From DATFDN01 sp963756495 (GTDB lineage Bacteria > Pseudomonadota > Alphaproteobacteria > Acetobacterales > Acetobacteraceae), in contig CAVWNS010000014.1 of assembly GCA_963756495.1 (NCBI GenBank), positions 744,001 through 808,000 on the forward strand: a stretch of 64,000 nt of DNA. Reading direction: 5' to 3'. Shown here in pieces: positions 56,364 through 64,000 of the stretch; position 1 is the stretch's first letter, and the number at the start of each line of letters is the position of its first letter. The notes beneath the pieces are model-generated. The model did no database searches. It was given only the letters and a program-made list of their open reading frames with translations, and was not told the origin of the DNA. The translations under genes and the position numbers were made by a program.

Positions 56364-57845
56364 CTAGGTTCCGATCCCGCCGATCGCCAGGGTACTTGAC
56401 CTCCAGGTATTCCTCGATGCCGTATTTCGACCCTTCCCGACCCAGGCCGGAGTGCTTCATGCCGCCGAACGGCGCCTCGGCGGTCGAGATGATGCCCTCG
56501 TTGATGCCGATCAGCCCGTATTCCAGTGCCTCGGCCACGCGGAAGATGCGCCCGACGTCGCGGGCGTAGAAATAGGCCGCCAGGCCGAACTCGGTGTCGT
56601 TGGCCAGGCGGATCGCCTCGTCCTCGGTCTTGAAGCGGAACAGCGGCGCCACCGGCCCGAACGTCTCCTCGCGGAAGATCAGCGCCTCGCGCGGCACCTC
56701 GGCCAGCAGGGTCGGCTCGAAGAAATTGCCGCCCAGCTTGTGACGCTTGCCCCCGGTCAGCACCGTCGCGCCGCGCCGCGTCGCATCGGCAATGTGCTCC
56801 TCCACCTTCTTCACCGCGTCCGGATTGATCAGCGGCCCCTGGCTCACGCCGGGCTCCATGCCGTTGCCGACCTTCATCGCCTCGATCGCCGCCTTGAACT
56901 TCGCGGCGAACGCCTCGTACACGCCGTCCTGCACCAGCACGCGGTTGGCGCAGACGCAGGTCTGGCCGGTGTTGCGGTACTTGCTGGCCATCGCGCCCTG
57001 CACGGCGGCGTCGAGGTCGGCGTCATCGAACACGATGAAGGGCGCGTTGCCGCCCAGCTCCATGCTGGTCTTCTTGATGGTCGGCGCGCACTGGGCCAGC
57101 AGCTTGGCGCCCACTTCGGTCGAGCCGGTGAAGGACAGCTTGCGCACCAGCGGGTTGGCGGTCAGCTCGCGCGCCGGTCTCGCCGGACGGGCCGGTGATG
57201 ATGTTGCACACGCCCGCCGGCATCCCCGCGCGCTCGGCCAGCACCGCCAGCGCGAGCGCGGAGAACGGCGTCTGGCTGGCCGGCCGGATCACGCCGGTGC
57301 AGCCGGCGGCCCAGCCCGGGCCCGGCCTTGCGGGTGATCATCGCGGCGGGGAAGTTCCACGGCGTGATCGCGGCGAACACGCCGACCGGCTCCTTCTGCA
57401 CCAGGATGCGCCGCCCCTTGGCGTTCTGCGGGATGGTGTCGCCGTAGACCCGCTTTCCCTCCTCGGCGAACCAATCGATGAAGCTCGCGGCGTAGGCGAT
57501 CTCGCCCTTGCTCTCGCTCAGCGGCTTGCCCTGCTCGGCGGTCATGATCACCGCGAGGTCGTCGGTGTTGGCAATCATCAGGTCCGACAGCTTGCGCAGG
57601 ATCGCCCCGCGCTCCTTGGCCAGCATGGCCCGCCAGGCGGGGTAGGCGCGCGAGGCGGCCTCGATGGCGCGCCGCGTCTCGGCCGCGCCCAACGCCGGCA
57701 CCTCGCCGATGGCCTCGTCGGTGGCGGGGTTTCTCACCGTCAGGGTCTTGCCGCTGTCGGCCTGCACCCATCTGCCGTCGATGCAGTTGGCCTGCCGCAA
57801 CAGGGTCGGGTCCTTGAGGGGCAGCGGGCTCGTCGGGTTCAGCAT
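56364..57845 (-). pseudogene. gabD: NAD(P)-dependent succinate-semialdehyde dehydrogenase, three frameshifts
   Basis: The ATG at 57845 with GGAGGAAA upstream starts MLNPTSPLPLKDPTLLRQAN. The protein is about 490 residues, with EPVGVFAAITPWNFPAAMIT, ELGGNAPFIVFDDADLD (catalytic Glu), NTGQTCVCANRVLVQDGVYE (catalytic Cys) and PFGGMKHSGLGREGSKYGIE, closest to GabD. The frame breaks three times, each fitting one extra base: near 57322 (KAGPGL then AAGCTGVIRP), near 57173 (GETGA then ELTANPLVRK), and near 56390 (EVKY then LAIGGIGT and stop). With these removed the gene is complete and ends at 56364, just before gor. Uncorrected, the last frame would run on into gor. It oxidises succinate semialdehyde, or a related aldehyde, to the acid. 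Confidence 0.82.
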
Positions 57846-58196
57846 GGTTTCCTCCGCGCGTGGCGTTGCCCGAAAGATAGGGCGCCCTGGCGGCGCTGTC
57901 AGCCCGAGCGATTTCGATCCAGGTCGCAGCGACTGCGCCGAAGAGCACCTCTGCCGCTCCGTAGCGGAGTTGACTTCCAATACAGGAAACGCGGGAGACT
58001 CGGCGTAGAAGACCGCGCGTGCATTAACCGCGCCAGCAAGGGTATCCTTCGGCGAGCGGCTGGCTCATCGAACAGCTCGTTGAGAAGTAGATCCAAGCTG
58101 AAGAAACCCGCGTAACGAACGCTTATATATGCCCGAACGCATTTGACTCCCGAAAGCGCGGCAATTGAGATAGCGCCCTTGAGGTTGGAGGGCGTA
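57846..58196. other. Intergenic region between gabD and the SLATT-like gene
   Basis: About 350 bases with no supported gene. G+C is visibly lower than in the flanking genes, with a TATATA stretch near 58123. The left end carries the gabD leader. On the right a TTGGAGG ribosome-type site stands before an ATG at 58197. I see no repeats, tRNA or clear promoter pair here. Confidence 0.5.
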
Positions 58197-58213
58197 ATGG
58201 ACAAGGGCTCGTT

Positions 58214-58894
58214 ATGGGAAGCAGCGAACGAACCGAAGAGACCTCCGCCTCCGCCACCCCGCCCGCCACCTCCGCCACCCCGCCCGCCACCTCCGCCACC
58301 CCGCCCGCCGAGCCCGACGCGAGACGCCCCGGACCGGAAAATAGAGGAGAGCTATCCGGACGTATGGCCACCGCGTCGGACGTAGAAGCGATCAGCATCA
58401 GCTGCCTTCAGAACGCGCATTACCATGCTGGTCGTGAAGCGTTTCTCGATACCGTCCATCGTTGGTTCATGTTCGGCGTCGTCGCGCTCGGCGCGGCGGC
58501 GCTCATTGATGTCTTTCCCGATAATCGGAAAGAATGGCTCAAGGCGCTCTGTTCCGCCGGCGCGGCGTTACTTGGAGCTCTTGATATTACTTTTGATCTT
58601 TCGAATCGAGCTCGCGTGCATTCGATGATGAGACGTCGGTATTTCGACCTGCTGGCAGACGTCCGGGAGGGCAAAAAGACACCTACCGAGGCGAGGGTCT
58701 GCCTCGAACGCTACAGCGGCGACGAAGAGCCTCCGTATCGAGTTCTCTTGCTGGCGTGCTGGAACCTTGCACAGACAGGTGTGTACGGGAGTAACGCCAG
58801 CAGTTTCGAGATCACGAAATGGGGTCTTGCGACGAAGAACTTTTTCCGCCGACCTGGCGCGATCTACCGGGTCAAGGAGTCATCCAAAGCGTGA
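58214..58894 (+). CDS. Two-TM SLATT-like membrane protein with Pro-rich heptad repeats
   Basis: The main frame gives 226 residues. An N-terminal Ser/Thr/Pro-rich part has three TSATPPA repeats. A conserved-looking domain follows: HYHAGREAFLDTVHRWFMFG, TM1 near 84-99, TM2 near 109-126 (LKALCSAGAALLGALDITFD), then LSNRARVHSMMRRRYFDLLA, a helix pair, and CLERYSGDEEPPYRVLLLAC. Two close TM helices with a helical cytoplasmic tail resemble SLATT effector proteins found near nucleotide-signalling defence genes; this is family-level recognition only. Start is uncertain: the ATG at 58214 has no ribosome site, ATG 58364 has a moderate one, and ATG 58197 in another frame has a strong GGAGG but needs a frame change near 58375. 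G+C is lower than neighbours, suggesting transfer. Confidence 0.6.
   Translation: MGSSERTEETSASATPPATSATPPATSATPPAEPDARRPGPENRGELSGRMATASDVEAISISCLQNAHYHAGREAFLDTVHRWFMFGVVALGAAALIDVFPDNRKEWLKALCSAGAALLGALDITFDLSNRARVHSMMRRRYFDLLADVREGKKTPTEARVCLERYSGDEEPPYRVLLLACWNLAQTGVYGSNASSFEITKWGLATKNFFRRPGAIYRVKESSKA
58248..58310 (+). repeat. Tandem repeat, three 21-base units
   Basis: Three near-perfect copies of CCTCCGCCACCCCGCCCGCC plus one base; only the last base of the third unit differs. The units encode TSATPPA in the main frame and PPPPPPR in the frame one position away, so both possible N-termini are seven-residue repeats. Unit number could vary by slippage, changing the linker length without a frame change. 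Confidence 0.85.
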
Positions 58895-59119
58895 GGCGCA
58901 CTTATGGAAGTTGTCACGCTAGACTATTCGGTTTCCGACGACGAATGTAGAGGAAGGGCAAAGCAACTCGGTGCTACCGACGTCGAAGGTTCCGAACGCG
59001 CCGTGCCTAAAAGATTTTGAGGGCTGATCCCGTTCACGACTATCGGCGCCGTCGAACCGGCGTTGCCGACGGGGCGTATCTCCTGATACGCGGCGCCACT
59101 CTTCCGCCCAAGGATGCCG

Positions 59120-59545
59120 ATGAAAGTCTCCGACATCATGACCCGCTTCGTCGAGTTCATCGATCCCGACGCCACCGTGAAGGAGGCCGCCGAGCTGATG
59201 GGCGAGCTTGACGTCGGCGCGCTGCCCGCCGGCTCGGAGGAGCGAGTAGAGGGGGTCGTGACCGATCGCGATATCCTCTATCGCGTGGTCGCGCGCGGGC
59301 TCGATCCCCGGGAGGTGCGGGTGCGCGAGGTGCTCTCGCGCCCGGTGGTCGCGTGCGCCGAGGACGACACGATCACCGCCGCGATGGACATGATGGCCGC
59401 CAACCACATCCGCAGGATGCCGGTGCGCGACTCGCGCGGGCGGATCGGCGGCTGGATCACGCTCGCCGATCTCGCGCGCAAGCTGCTGGTGGACAGCGAC
59501 GCGCTGCAAAACTCGCTGCGCGCGATGACCGAGCCCGAGGCGTGA
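59120..59545 (+). CDS. CBS-domain pair protein
   Basis: The 141-residue protein consists of two CBS motifs. The first reads MKVSDIMTRFVEFIDPDATV with GVVTDRDILYRVVARGLDPR; the second reads VREVLSRPVVACAEDDTITA and MDMMAANHIRRMPVRDSRGR, ending GWITLADLARKLLVD. Such pairs bind adenine nucleotides and regulate partner proteins, or act alone as energy sensors. I chose the ATG at 59120 because AAGG lies six bases upstream, while an ATG at 59114 would abut it. It is monocistronic. A palindrome 29 bases downstream separates it from the convergent TerB-like gene. Confidence 0.87.
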   Translation: MKVSDIMTRFVEFIDPDATVKEAAELMGELDVGALPAGSEERVEGVVTDRDILYRVVARGLDPREVRVREVLSRPVVACAEDDTITAAMDMMAANHIRRMPVRDSRGRIGGWITLADLARKLLVDSDALQNSLRAMTEPEA

Positions 59546-59573
59546 CCCCGCTACAGACTATGGTTGAAAGCAA

Positions 59574-59606
59574 GATCGGGTCAGGTTGGTTCAACCTGAC
59601 CCGATC
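59574..59606. terminator. Perfect 15-bp inverted repeat between convergent genes
   Basis: GATCGGGTCAGGTTG (59574-59588), a three-base GTT loop, and CAACCTGACCCGATC (59592-59606) form a perfect hairpin. It sits between the stops of the CBS gene (59545) and the TerB-like gene (59612), exactly where a bidirectional terminator is expected. There is no T-run on either strand. Confidence 0.65.
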
Positions 59607-59611
59607 GTGCT

Positions 59612-60319
59612 CTAGCGCCGGTAGCGGTGGTTGGCGCTGCGCACCACGGTGACCGGCAGGCCGAGCCGGGCTGCCAGATAGTCGAGGAAGAGCTGCCCCG
59701 CCGGCTCGTGCGACGGCCCGGCGGCGAGTGCGACCACGTAGGCATAGGCGGCGATGTCCGCCTGCTGGATGGCGTGAATTAGCTGGCTGAGTGGCGGCGG
59801 GGTTTCCAACGCCGCACGTAACGCATCCAGCGCCGCCGTCTCACCACCGACCGAGCCGAGCCAGGACGCGCCCGCCTCGACCTGTGCCGGCTCGGCCGTC
59901 CCGGAGCTGGCCAGCAGCGCCACCGCCATCACCTGTGCGAGCAGGTCCGCCTGGCGGGGGCCCAGCGTGCGCAGGTTCACGGTCAGCGGATAAAGCGTCT
60001 GATAGCGGTTCTGCAGCCAGGCGTGCAGCACCTTCTCGCCCAGGCTCTCGCCGACCACCACGCGCGGCGCTGCCAGCGGACGCTGCCGCCGCCCTCCCGC
60101 CGCATCGGCGGACGCGCGTCTGTCCGCCGCATCGGCGAGCGTCCTTTTTGGCAGTGCGGGCTCCAGCAGGACCGGCGTGATGCCGGTCGCGTGGGCGGCC
60201 AGTTCATCGGCCTGTCCATCCGGCTCGGCCTGCCCGCCGGTCCCGAACAGCCGCGACAACAGGCCCGCACCGGCCACGTCGCTAACCGCCGGCCGGGGTG
60301 CCACTCGCGGCCGGGCCAC
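59612..60319 (-). CDS. DUF533/TerB-like protein
   Basis: The product is about 235 residues from a GTG at 60319; the start is uncertain and would overlap the response regulator by 38 bases. The N-terminal half is low-complexity and Ala/Pro-rich. The C-terminal half (AALDALRAALETPPPLSQLI, ADIAAYAYVVALAAGPSHEP, AGQLFLDYLAARLGLP) resembles the DUF533/YebE tellurite-resistance-B-like helical domain, with the usual late LDYLAARLGL helix. Family members are inner-membrane-associated and of unknown function; a membrane segment is not obvious here. It is the last gene of a histidine kinase-response regulator unit. The frame is open throughout and GC3 is high, supporting coding. Confidence 0.6.
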   Translation of the reverse strand: MARPRVAPRPAVSDVAGAGLLSRLFGTGGQAEPDGQADELAAHATGITPVLLEPALPKRTLADAADRRASADAAGGRRQRPLAAPRVVVGESLGEKVLHAWLQNRYQTLYPLTVNLRTLGPRQADLLAQVMAVALLASSGTAEPAQVEAGASWLGSVGGETAALDALRAALETPPPLSQLIHAIQQADIAAYAYVVALAAGPSHEPAGQLFLDYLAARLGLPVTVVRSANHRYRR

Positions 60320-60676
60320 CTGTCAGCGCCTCGATCTGGGTCAGCAGGCGGGAGAAATCGACCGGCTTGGGGTGATAATCGTCACAGCCCGCCGACAGCG
60401 CCTTTTCCCGGTCGCCGGACATGGCGTGCGCGGTCAGGGCGATGATCGGCACCGACGCCGTCTCGGCGGCCGATTTCAGCACGCCCGCCGCCGTCCAGCC
60501 GTCCATCACCGGCAGGTTCATGTCCAGCAACACGATATCCGGTGGTCGGCGCGCGCCTTGTCCACCCCCTCCTGTCCATCGACCGCGACCGCCACCTCGT
60601 AGCCTCGACGCTTCAGCCGACGCGACAGGAAGTCCCAGATCTCCTCATGGTCCTCGACCAGCAGGATTCGCGTCAT
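60282..60676 (-). pseudogene. Single-domain response regulator (DivK/CheY-like), one frameshift
   Basis: The ATG at 60676 (MTRILLVEDHEEIWDFLSRR) with AAGGAG upstream starts a receiver domain. It has the acidic pair ED near residue 8, the phosphoacceptor in DIVLLDMNLPVMDGW, IIALTAHAMSGDREKALSAG and the Lys in HPKPVDFSRLL. The frame breaks near 60541: RADH must gain one base to read PDIVLLDMNLP. The corrected protein is about 130 residues with no output domain, like DivK. The start overlaps the kinase stop by ATGA, so the two are coupled and this is the likely phospho-partner of the hybrid kinase, which also has its own receivers. Confidence 0.8.
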
Positions 60677-63045
60677 GGATGTGTCTCCTTGGTGCCGGCG
60701 GGAATGCAGCCCCTGTCGGCGAGCAGCTCGCGCAGCTCCCGCGCGAGGTCGCGCAGGCTGATGCTGCCCTTCACCACCACTTGGTCGGCCTGCTGTTCCA
60801 GGCGCGCGCGCTCCGCCGCGGTCACGTCCTTGGCGGTGAGCACCACGACCGGGATATCGCGCCCGTCCGGACGCGCGCGCAGCGCGGCCAGGAAGTCGAA
60901 GCCGTTCATGATCGGCATCATCAGATCGAGCAGGATCAGCGCCGGCGGCGTCTCGGTCAGCCGGGCGAGCGCCTCGCGCCCGTTGGTCGCCTCGGCGACC
61001 CGCCAGCCATCGCGCGTCAGCATCGTGCGCAGCCGCTCGCGCGCGTACGCGTCGTCATCGACCAACAGCACGTCGGCGACGGACTGCGCGTGACGGAAAC
61101 GGTCCATGATGGACTTGAGCTGGTCCCACTCGATCGGCTTGACGAGGTAGTCGGTGGCGCCCAGCGCGTAGCCCAGGCTCTGATCGTTGACCACCGAAAC
61201 CATCACCACCGGCATGTGGCTCAGCTCGGCGTCCGAGCGGATCGCGTGCAGCACCGACCACCCGTCCATGTGTGGCATCTCCACGTCCAACAGCACCAGC
61301 CGCGGCCGCAGGGCCCGCACCAGCGCGAGCCCGCTGCGGCCGTCGGCGGCGGTGCGCACCCGGAATCCCTCGCGGTGGAGGAATCGCGTCAGCAGCTCGC
61401 GTGCCGCCGGGTCGTCGTCGATGACCAGCACGCACGCACCGGTGCCCCCATGTGCCGCCTGCCTGACGTCTCGCTCGTGCGGGCGCCTCGCCCGCGCGTG
61501 GACCGAGGACCGCCGGAATCTCGATGGCGAACACCGATCCGCTCCCGGGCTTCGCTCTCCACCCGGATCTCGCCGCCCATCATGCGGCAGAAGGCGCGGG
61601 TGATGGCCAGGCCGAGCCCGGTGCCGCCGAACTGGCGCGTGGTCGATTCATCGGCTTGGCTGAACCGCTGGAACAGTTTGCCGAGCTGTTCCTCGGTCAT
61701 GCCGATCCCGTCGTCGCGCACCGCCAGCACCAGCCAGTCGCGCCCGTCGCGCGTCTCGCGATGCGCGTGCAGGGCGATGGTGCCTTTCTCGGCGAACTTC
61801 GCCGCATTGCTGAGCAGGTTCAGCAGGCATTGCTTGACCCTCACCTGGTCGGTGTGCGCCGCGCCCAGCTCGTCGGCGAAGTCGAGCACGAAGCGGTTCT
61901 CCTTGCGCTCGGCGAGCGGCTCGGCGGCCGAGGCCACCTCGCGCAGCATCTCGGCGACGTCGAACCGCTCGGCGCTGACCGTCATGCGGCCCGCCTCGAT
62001 CTTCGAGAGGTCCAGCACGTCATTGATAAGGCTCAGAAGGTGGCGGGCATTGGAGGTGATCTTCTTCAGATCCTCCAGCAGGTGCCGTTGACCCAGGTCC
62101 TCGATCTCCTCCCCCAGCATCTCGGTGTAGCCGATCACCGCCGAAAGTGGCGTGCGCAACTCGTGACTCATGTTGGCGATGAACTGGCTCTTGGCGCGGT
62201 TGGCGGACTCGGCCGAATCGCGCGCGGCCTGCAGCTCGGCAGCGGCGCGCCGCTGCTCGGTGACGTCGGTGTGGATGCCCACCCATTCCTGGATCTCGCG
62301 CGCGTCGTCCAGGATCGGCACGGCGAGCCCGGCCATGTTGCGCCACGCCCCGTCGTGCCGGCGCATCCGGTGCTCTATCTCATAGCGCGCGCGGTTCCTC
62401 AGCGCGCGCTCCCACGCCTCGGCGGTGGCGGCGCGGTCCTCGGGGTGGATCACCTCGATCCAGCCCCAGCCGCGCAGCGCCTCGAAGCTCTGGCCGGTGA
62501 AGGCCCGCCACCGCGGCTGGTCCCACTTGAATTCGCCGTTGGCCGGCATGTTCCAGATGATCTCGGCCGAGGCGTCCATCAGCGTGCGGAACCGCCTTTC
62601 GCTGTCGCGCAGCCGGGTCTCGGCGGCCCTCTGGTCGGTGATGTCGGTGTTGGTGCCGAACCAGCGAACGACCCGCCCATCGGCGCCGCGCAGCGGCGAG
62701 GCGCGCGAGAGGAACCAGCGATAGACGCCGTCGTGCCGACGCAGCGGGAACGTGTCCTCCCACGGCTCGTCCTCCTGGACGGAGCGGCGAATCGCGTCGG
62801 TCACGCGCTCGACATGATCGGGATGATGGGCGACCTGCCAGCCCCAGCCCCGCATCTGCGCGAAGCTGGTGCCAGTGTAGTCGTACCAGCGGCGGTTATA
62901 CCAGAAGATCGCGCCCAACGCATCGGCGATCCAGGCGAGCTGCGGGATGCTGTCGGCAAGGCTGCGGAAATCGTCCTCCGAGGGCGTCGGGCGCGGGGTC
63001 GGCTTTCGGCGACTGCTCGGTTCGGTGCTGCGCGGCTTCGCTCAT
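60673..63045 (-). pseudogene. Hybrid sensor histidine kinase with PAS and two receiver domains, three frameshifts
   Basis: From the ATG at 63045 (MSEAAQHRTEQSPKADPAPD) the corrected product is about 790 residues. PAS1 contains GAIFWYNRRWYDYTGTSF and PAS2 contains SERRFRTLMDASAEIIWNMP. HisKA reads FIANMSHELRTPLSAVIGYT with the phosphorylated His. The ATPase has LLNLLSNAAKFAEKG, VRDDGIGMTEEQLG and GTGLGLAITRAFCRMMGGEI. Receiver 1 is VLVIDDDPAARELLTRF to LVLLDVEMPHMDGW; receiver 2 is VLLVDDDAYARERLRTML to LILLDLMMPIMNGF. The frame breaks near 62982, 61547 and 61459, each fitting one extra base. No membrane segment is seen, so it is probably a cytoplasmic sensor. It is coupled to the next receiver by ATGA. 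Confidence 0.8.
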
Positions 63046-63263
63046 GCTCGTCTCGGCTGGCGGTGGGGCAGATGGCGGGCGCGGCGCGCCCGATCTGGAT
63101 GGCTCGGTCGGGAGGCCCTGGCAAGAATGCCCTGGCGGGGATGGCATTGTTGAACGCGCGAGCGGCCGATCGGCTCCCGCTGGGCAACCGCTCCGTGCAT
63201 CCCATGTTCCTGCCCGGCACCGATGCCCGCGACCGAGTGCCTGAGCAGGAGACGCGCGCGCCC

Positions 63264-64000
63264 ATGACGCTGCCCCAAGCCGAGGCCTTCGGGCTGATCG
63301 CGGTCACGGTCTCGTTCTTCATTTGGGGCCGGCTGCCCTATGACTTGGTGGCGCTCGCCGCGCTCCTCGTCGGGATCGCGATTGGCCTGGTTCCGGCCCA
63401 GCACGCCTTCGAGGGGTTCAGCAACGAGGTCGTGATCATCGTCGCGGCCGCGCTGGTGGTCAGCGAGGGCGTGGCGCGCTCGGGCGTGGTCGAGAGCGTG
63501 ATGCGCCCGGTCATGCCGCTGCTGCGCGGTGTCCGGACGCAGGTCCCGGTCCTGGCGGGGGCGACGATGCTGCTGTCGATGGTCACCAAGAACGTCGGCG
63601 CGCTCGCCATCCTCATGCCGGTGGCGCTGCAGGTGGCGCGGCGCACCGGCACGCCGCCGTCGCGGCTGCTGATGCCAATGGCCTTCGCGGCCCTGCTCGG
63701 CGGGATCGTGACCCTGGTCGGCACCGCTCCCAACATCATCATGGCGGACGTGCGCCGGCAGGTGCTCGGCAAGCCGTTCGGCATGTTCGCCTACACGCCC
63801 GTCGGCCTGAGCGTGGCCCTGCTCGGCCTGGTGTTCCTGTCCTTTGGCTGGCGGTTGCTGCCGGGCGGCCGCAAGGCCGCCTCGTCGCTGGGGGATGCGT
63901 TGGCCATCGAGGACTACACGGCCGAGGCCCGGCTCGTGCCCGGCTCGGCCGCCACCGGGCGGACCGTCGCCGAACTGGAACGGATGGGGGATGGCGACGT
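63264..64000 (+). CDS. SLC13/DASS-type anion permease, N-terminal part (runs off window)
   Basis: From the ATG at 63264 (MTLPQAEAFGLIAVTVSFFI) the frame stays open to the window edge, about 245 residues. There are several membrane helices, the conserved loop MLLSMVTKNVGALAILMP and the NxT-like GTAPNIIMADVR motif that binds the carboxylate or sulfate and sodium. The ending AARLVPGSAATGRTVAELER looks like the start of a TrkA-C domain, as in SLC13 permeases with central TrkA-C domains. AGGAGA lies about 11 bases upstream. It is divergent from the hybrid kinase across a 218-base region. The substrate, a di/tricarboxylate or sulfate, is open. Confidence 0.82.
   Translation, partial: MTLPQAEAFGLIAVTVSFFIWGRLPYDLVALAALLVGIAIGLVPAQHAFEGFSNEVVIIVAAALVVSEGVARSGVVESVMRPVMPLLRGVRTQVPVLAGATMLLSMVTKNVGALAILMPVALQVARRTGTPPSRLLMPMAFAALLGGIVTLVGTAPNIIMADVRRQVLGKPFGMFAYTPVGLSVALLGLVFLSFGWRLLPGGRKAASSLGDALAIEDYTAEARLVPGSAATGRTVAELERMGDGD

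Noticed and set aside
56116..57147. Apparent fusion of succinate-semialdehyde dehydrogenase and glutathione reductase
   Set aside because: The fused frame reads the start of gor out of phase. One extra base near 56390 explains it, and the corrected gabD ends at 56364 with the normal family tail.
58248..58310. CRISPR array
   Set aside because: The three repeats are direct 21-base units with no spacers and lie in a coding frame.

Overview
The window is very G+C-rich (about 70% by eye), densely packed DNA with strong third-position G/C bias. Most starts are ATG with AGGAG-type ribosome binding sites, and a few are GTG or TTG. The gene content points to an alphaproteobacterium, most probably Rhodospirillales/Acetobacteraceae: split-alpha proton-translocating transhydrogenase (pntAA-pntAB-pntB), class II DAHP synthase, MoxR/CoxE pair, MlaC-type protein, DUF1800-DUF1501 pair and many orphan periplasmic binding proteins. 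This is inferred from gene families, not from a marker gene. I saw no rRNA, tRNA or CRISPR array.

Layout. 0-10.3 kb: two acyl-CoA dehydrogenases on the minus strand (one frameshifted); an MFS transporter with an orphan molybdenum hydroxylase large subunit; an AbrB antitoxin with a decayed PIN toxin; a benzoylformate-decarboxylase-like ThDP enzyme; two orphan ABC substrate-binding proteins. 10.4-14.7 kb: a nucleotide-sugar set (CapD/FlaA1-type dehydratase, DegT aminotransferase, methyltransferase) with an MFS remnant. 14.7-20 kb, minus strand: DUF1800, DUF1501, M20 amidohydrolase, RuBisCO-like protein, cupin. 20.2-26.4 kb: a stand-alone elongation factor G with a small unknown gene, an NCS2 permease and a large-subunit catalase. 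26.4-26.9 kb: a repeat-rich intergenic region. 26.9-33.5 kb: enolase-superfamily enzyme, FemAB/CelD-like acetyltransferase, EthD protein, cysteine-dioxygenase-like protein, GMC oxidoreductase, a PIN/Phd toxin-antitoxin pair and a decayed MOSC gene. 33.7-37.8 kb: a probable operon of MoxR ATPase, VWA protein, SDR, methylmalonyl-CoA epimerase-like VOC protein and sulfurtransferase. 37.8-46.6 kb: MlaC, sulfotransferase, pnt operon, SDR, GNAT, cytochrome P450 and alpha/beta hydrolase. 46.9-51.7 kb: an RND efflux adaptor and pump, then a truncated EAL gene. 51.7-57.8 kb, minus strand: gabD (frameshifted), gor, class II DAHP synthase, a nicotinate-phosphoribosyltransferase-like gene and DedA. 58.2-64 kb: a lower-GC two-TM (SLATT-like) protein with heptad repeats, a CBS protein, a hybrid histidine kinase/response regulator/TerB-like operon, and a partial SLC13-type permease.

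The window has an unusually high number of single-base frame breaks in otherwise full-length conserved genes. I count 18 by homology, most of them fitting one extra base, concentrated at 0-20 kb and 56-63 kb. Either the assembly has residual indel errors or these regions are decaying. A few other genes (MOSC, PIN toxin, EAL, MFS remnant) are damaged by deletion, nonsense mutation or truncation and look genuinely dead.

Functionally this is mostly catabolic and redox housekeeping: acyl-CoA, aldehyde and aromatic oxidation, NADPH supply by Pnt and glutathione reductase, catalase and efflux. The most unusual parts are the RuBisCO-like protein in an M20-RLP-cupin operon, the SLATT-like gene, and the small operon of a cysteine-dioxygenase-like protein with an unknown protein.
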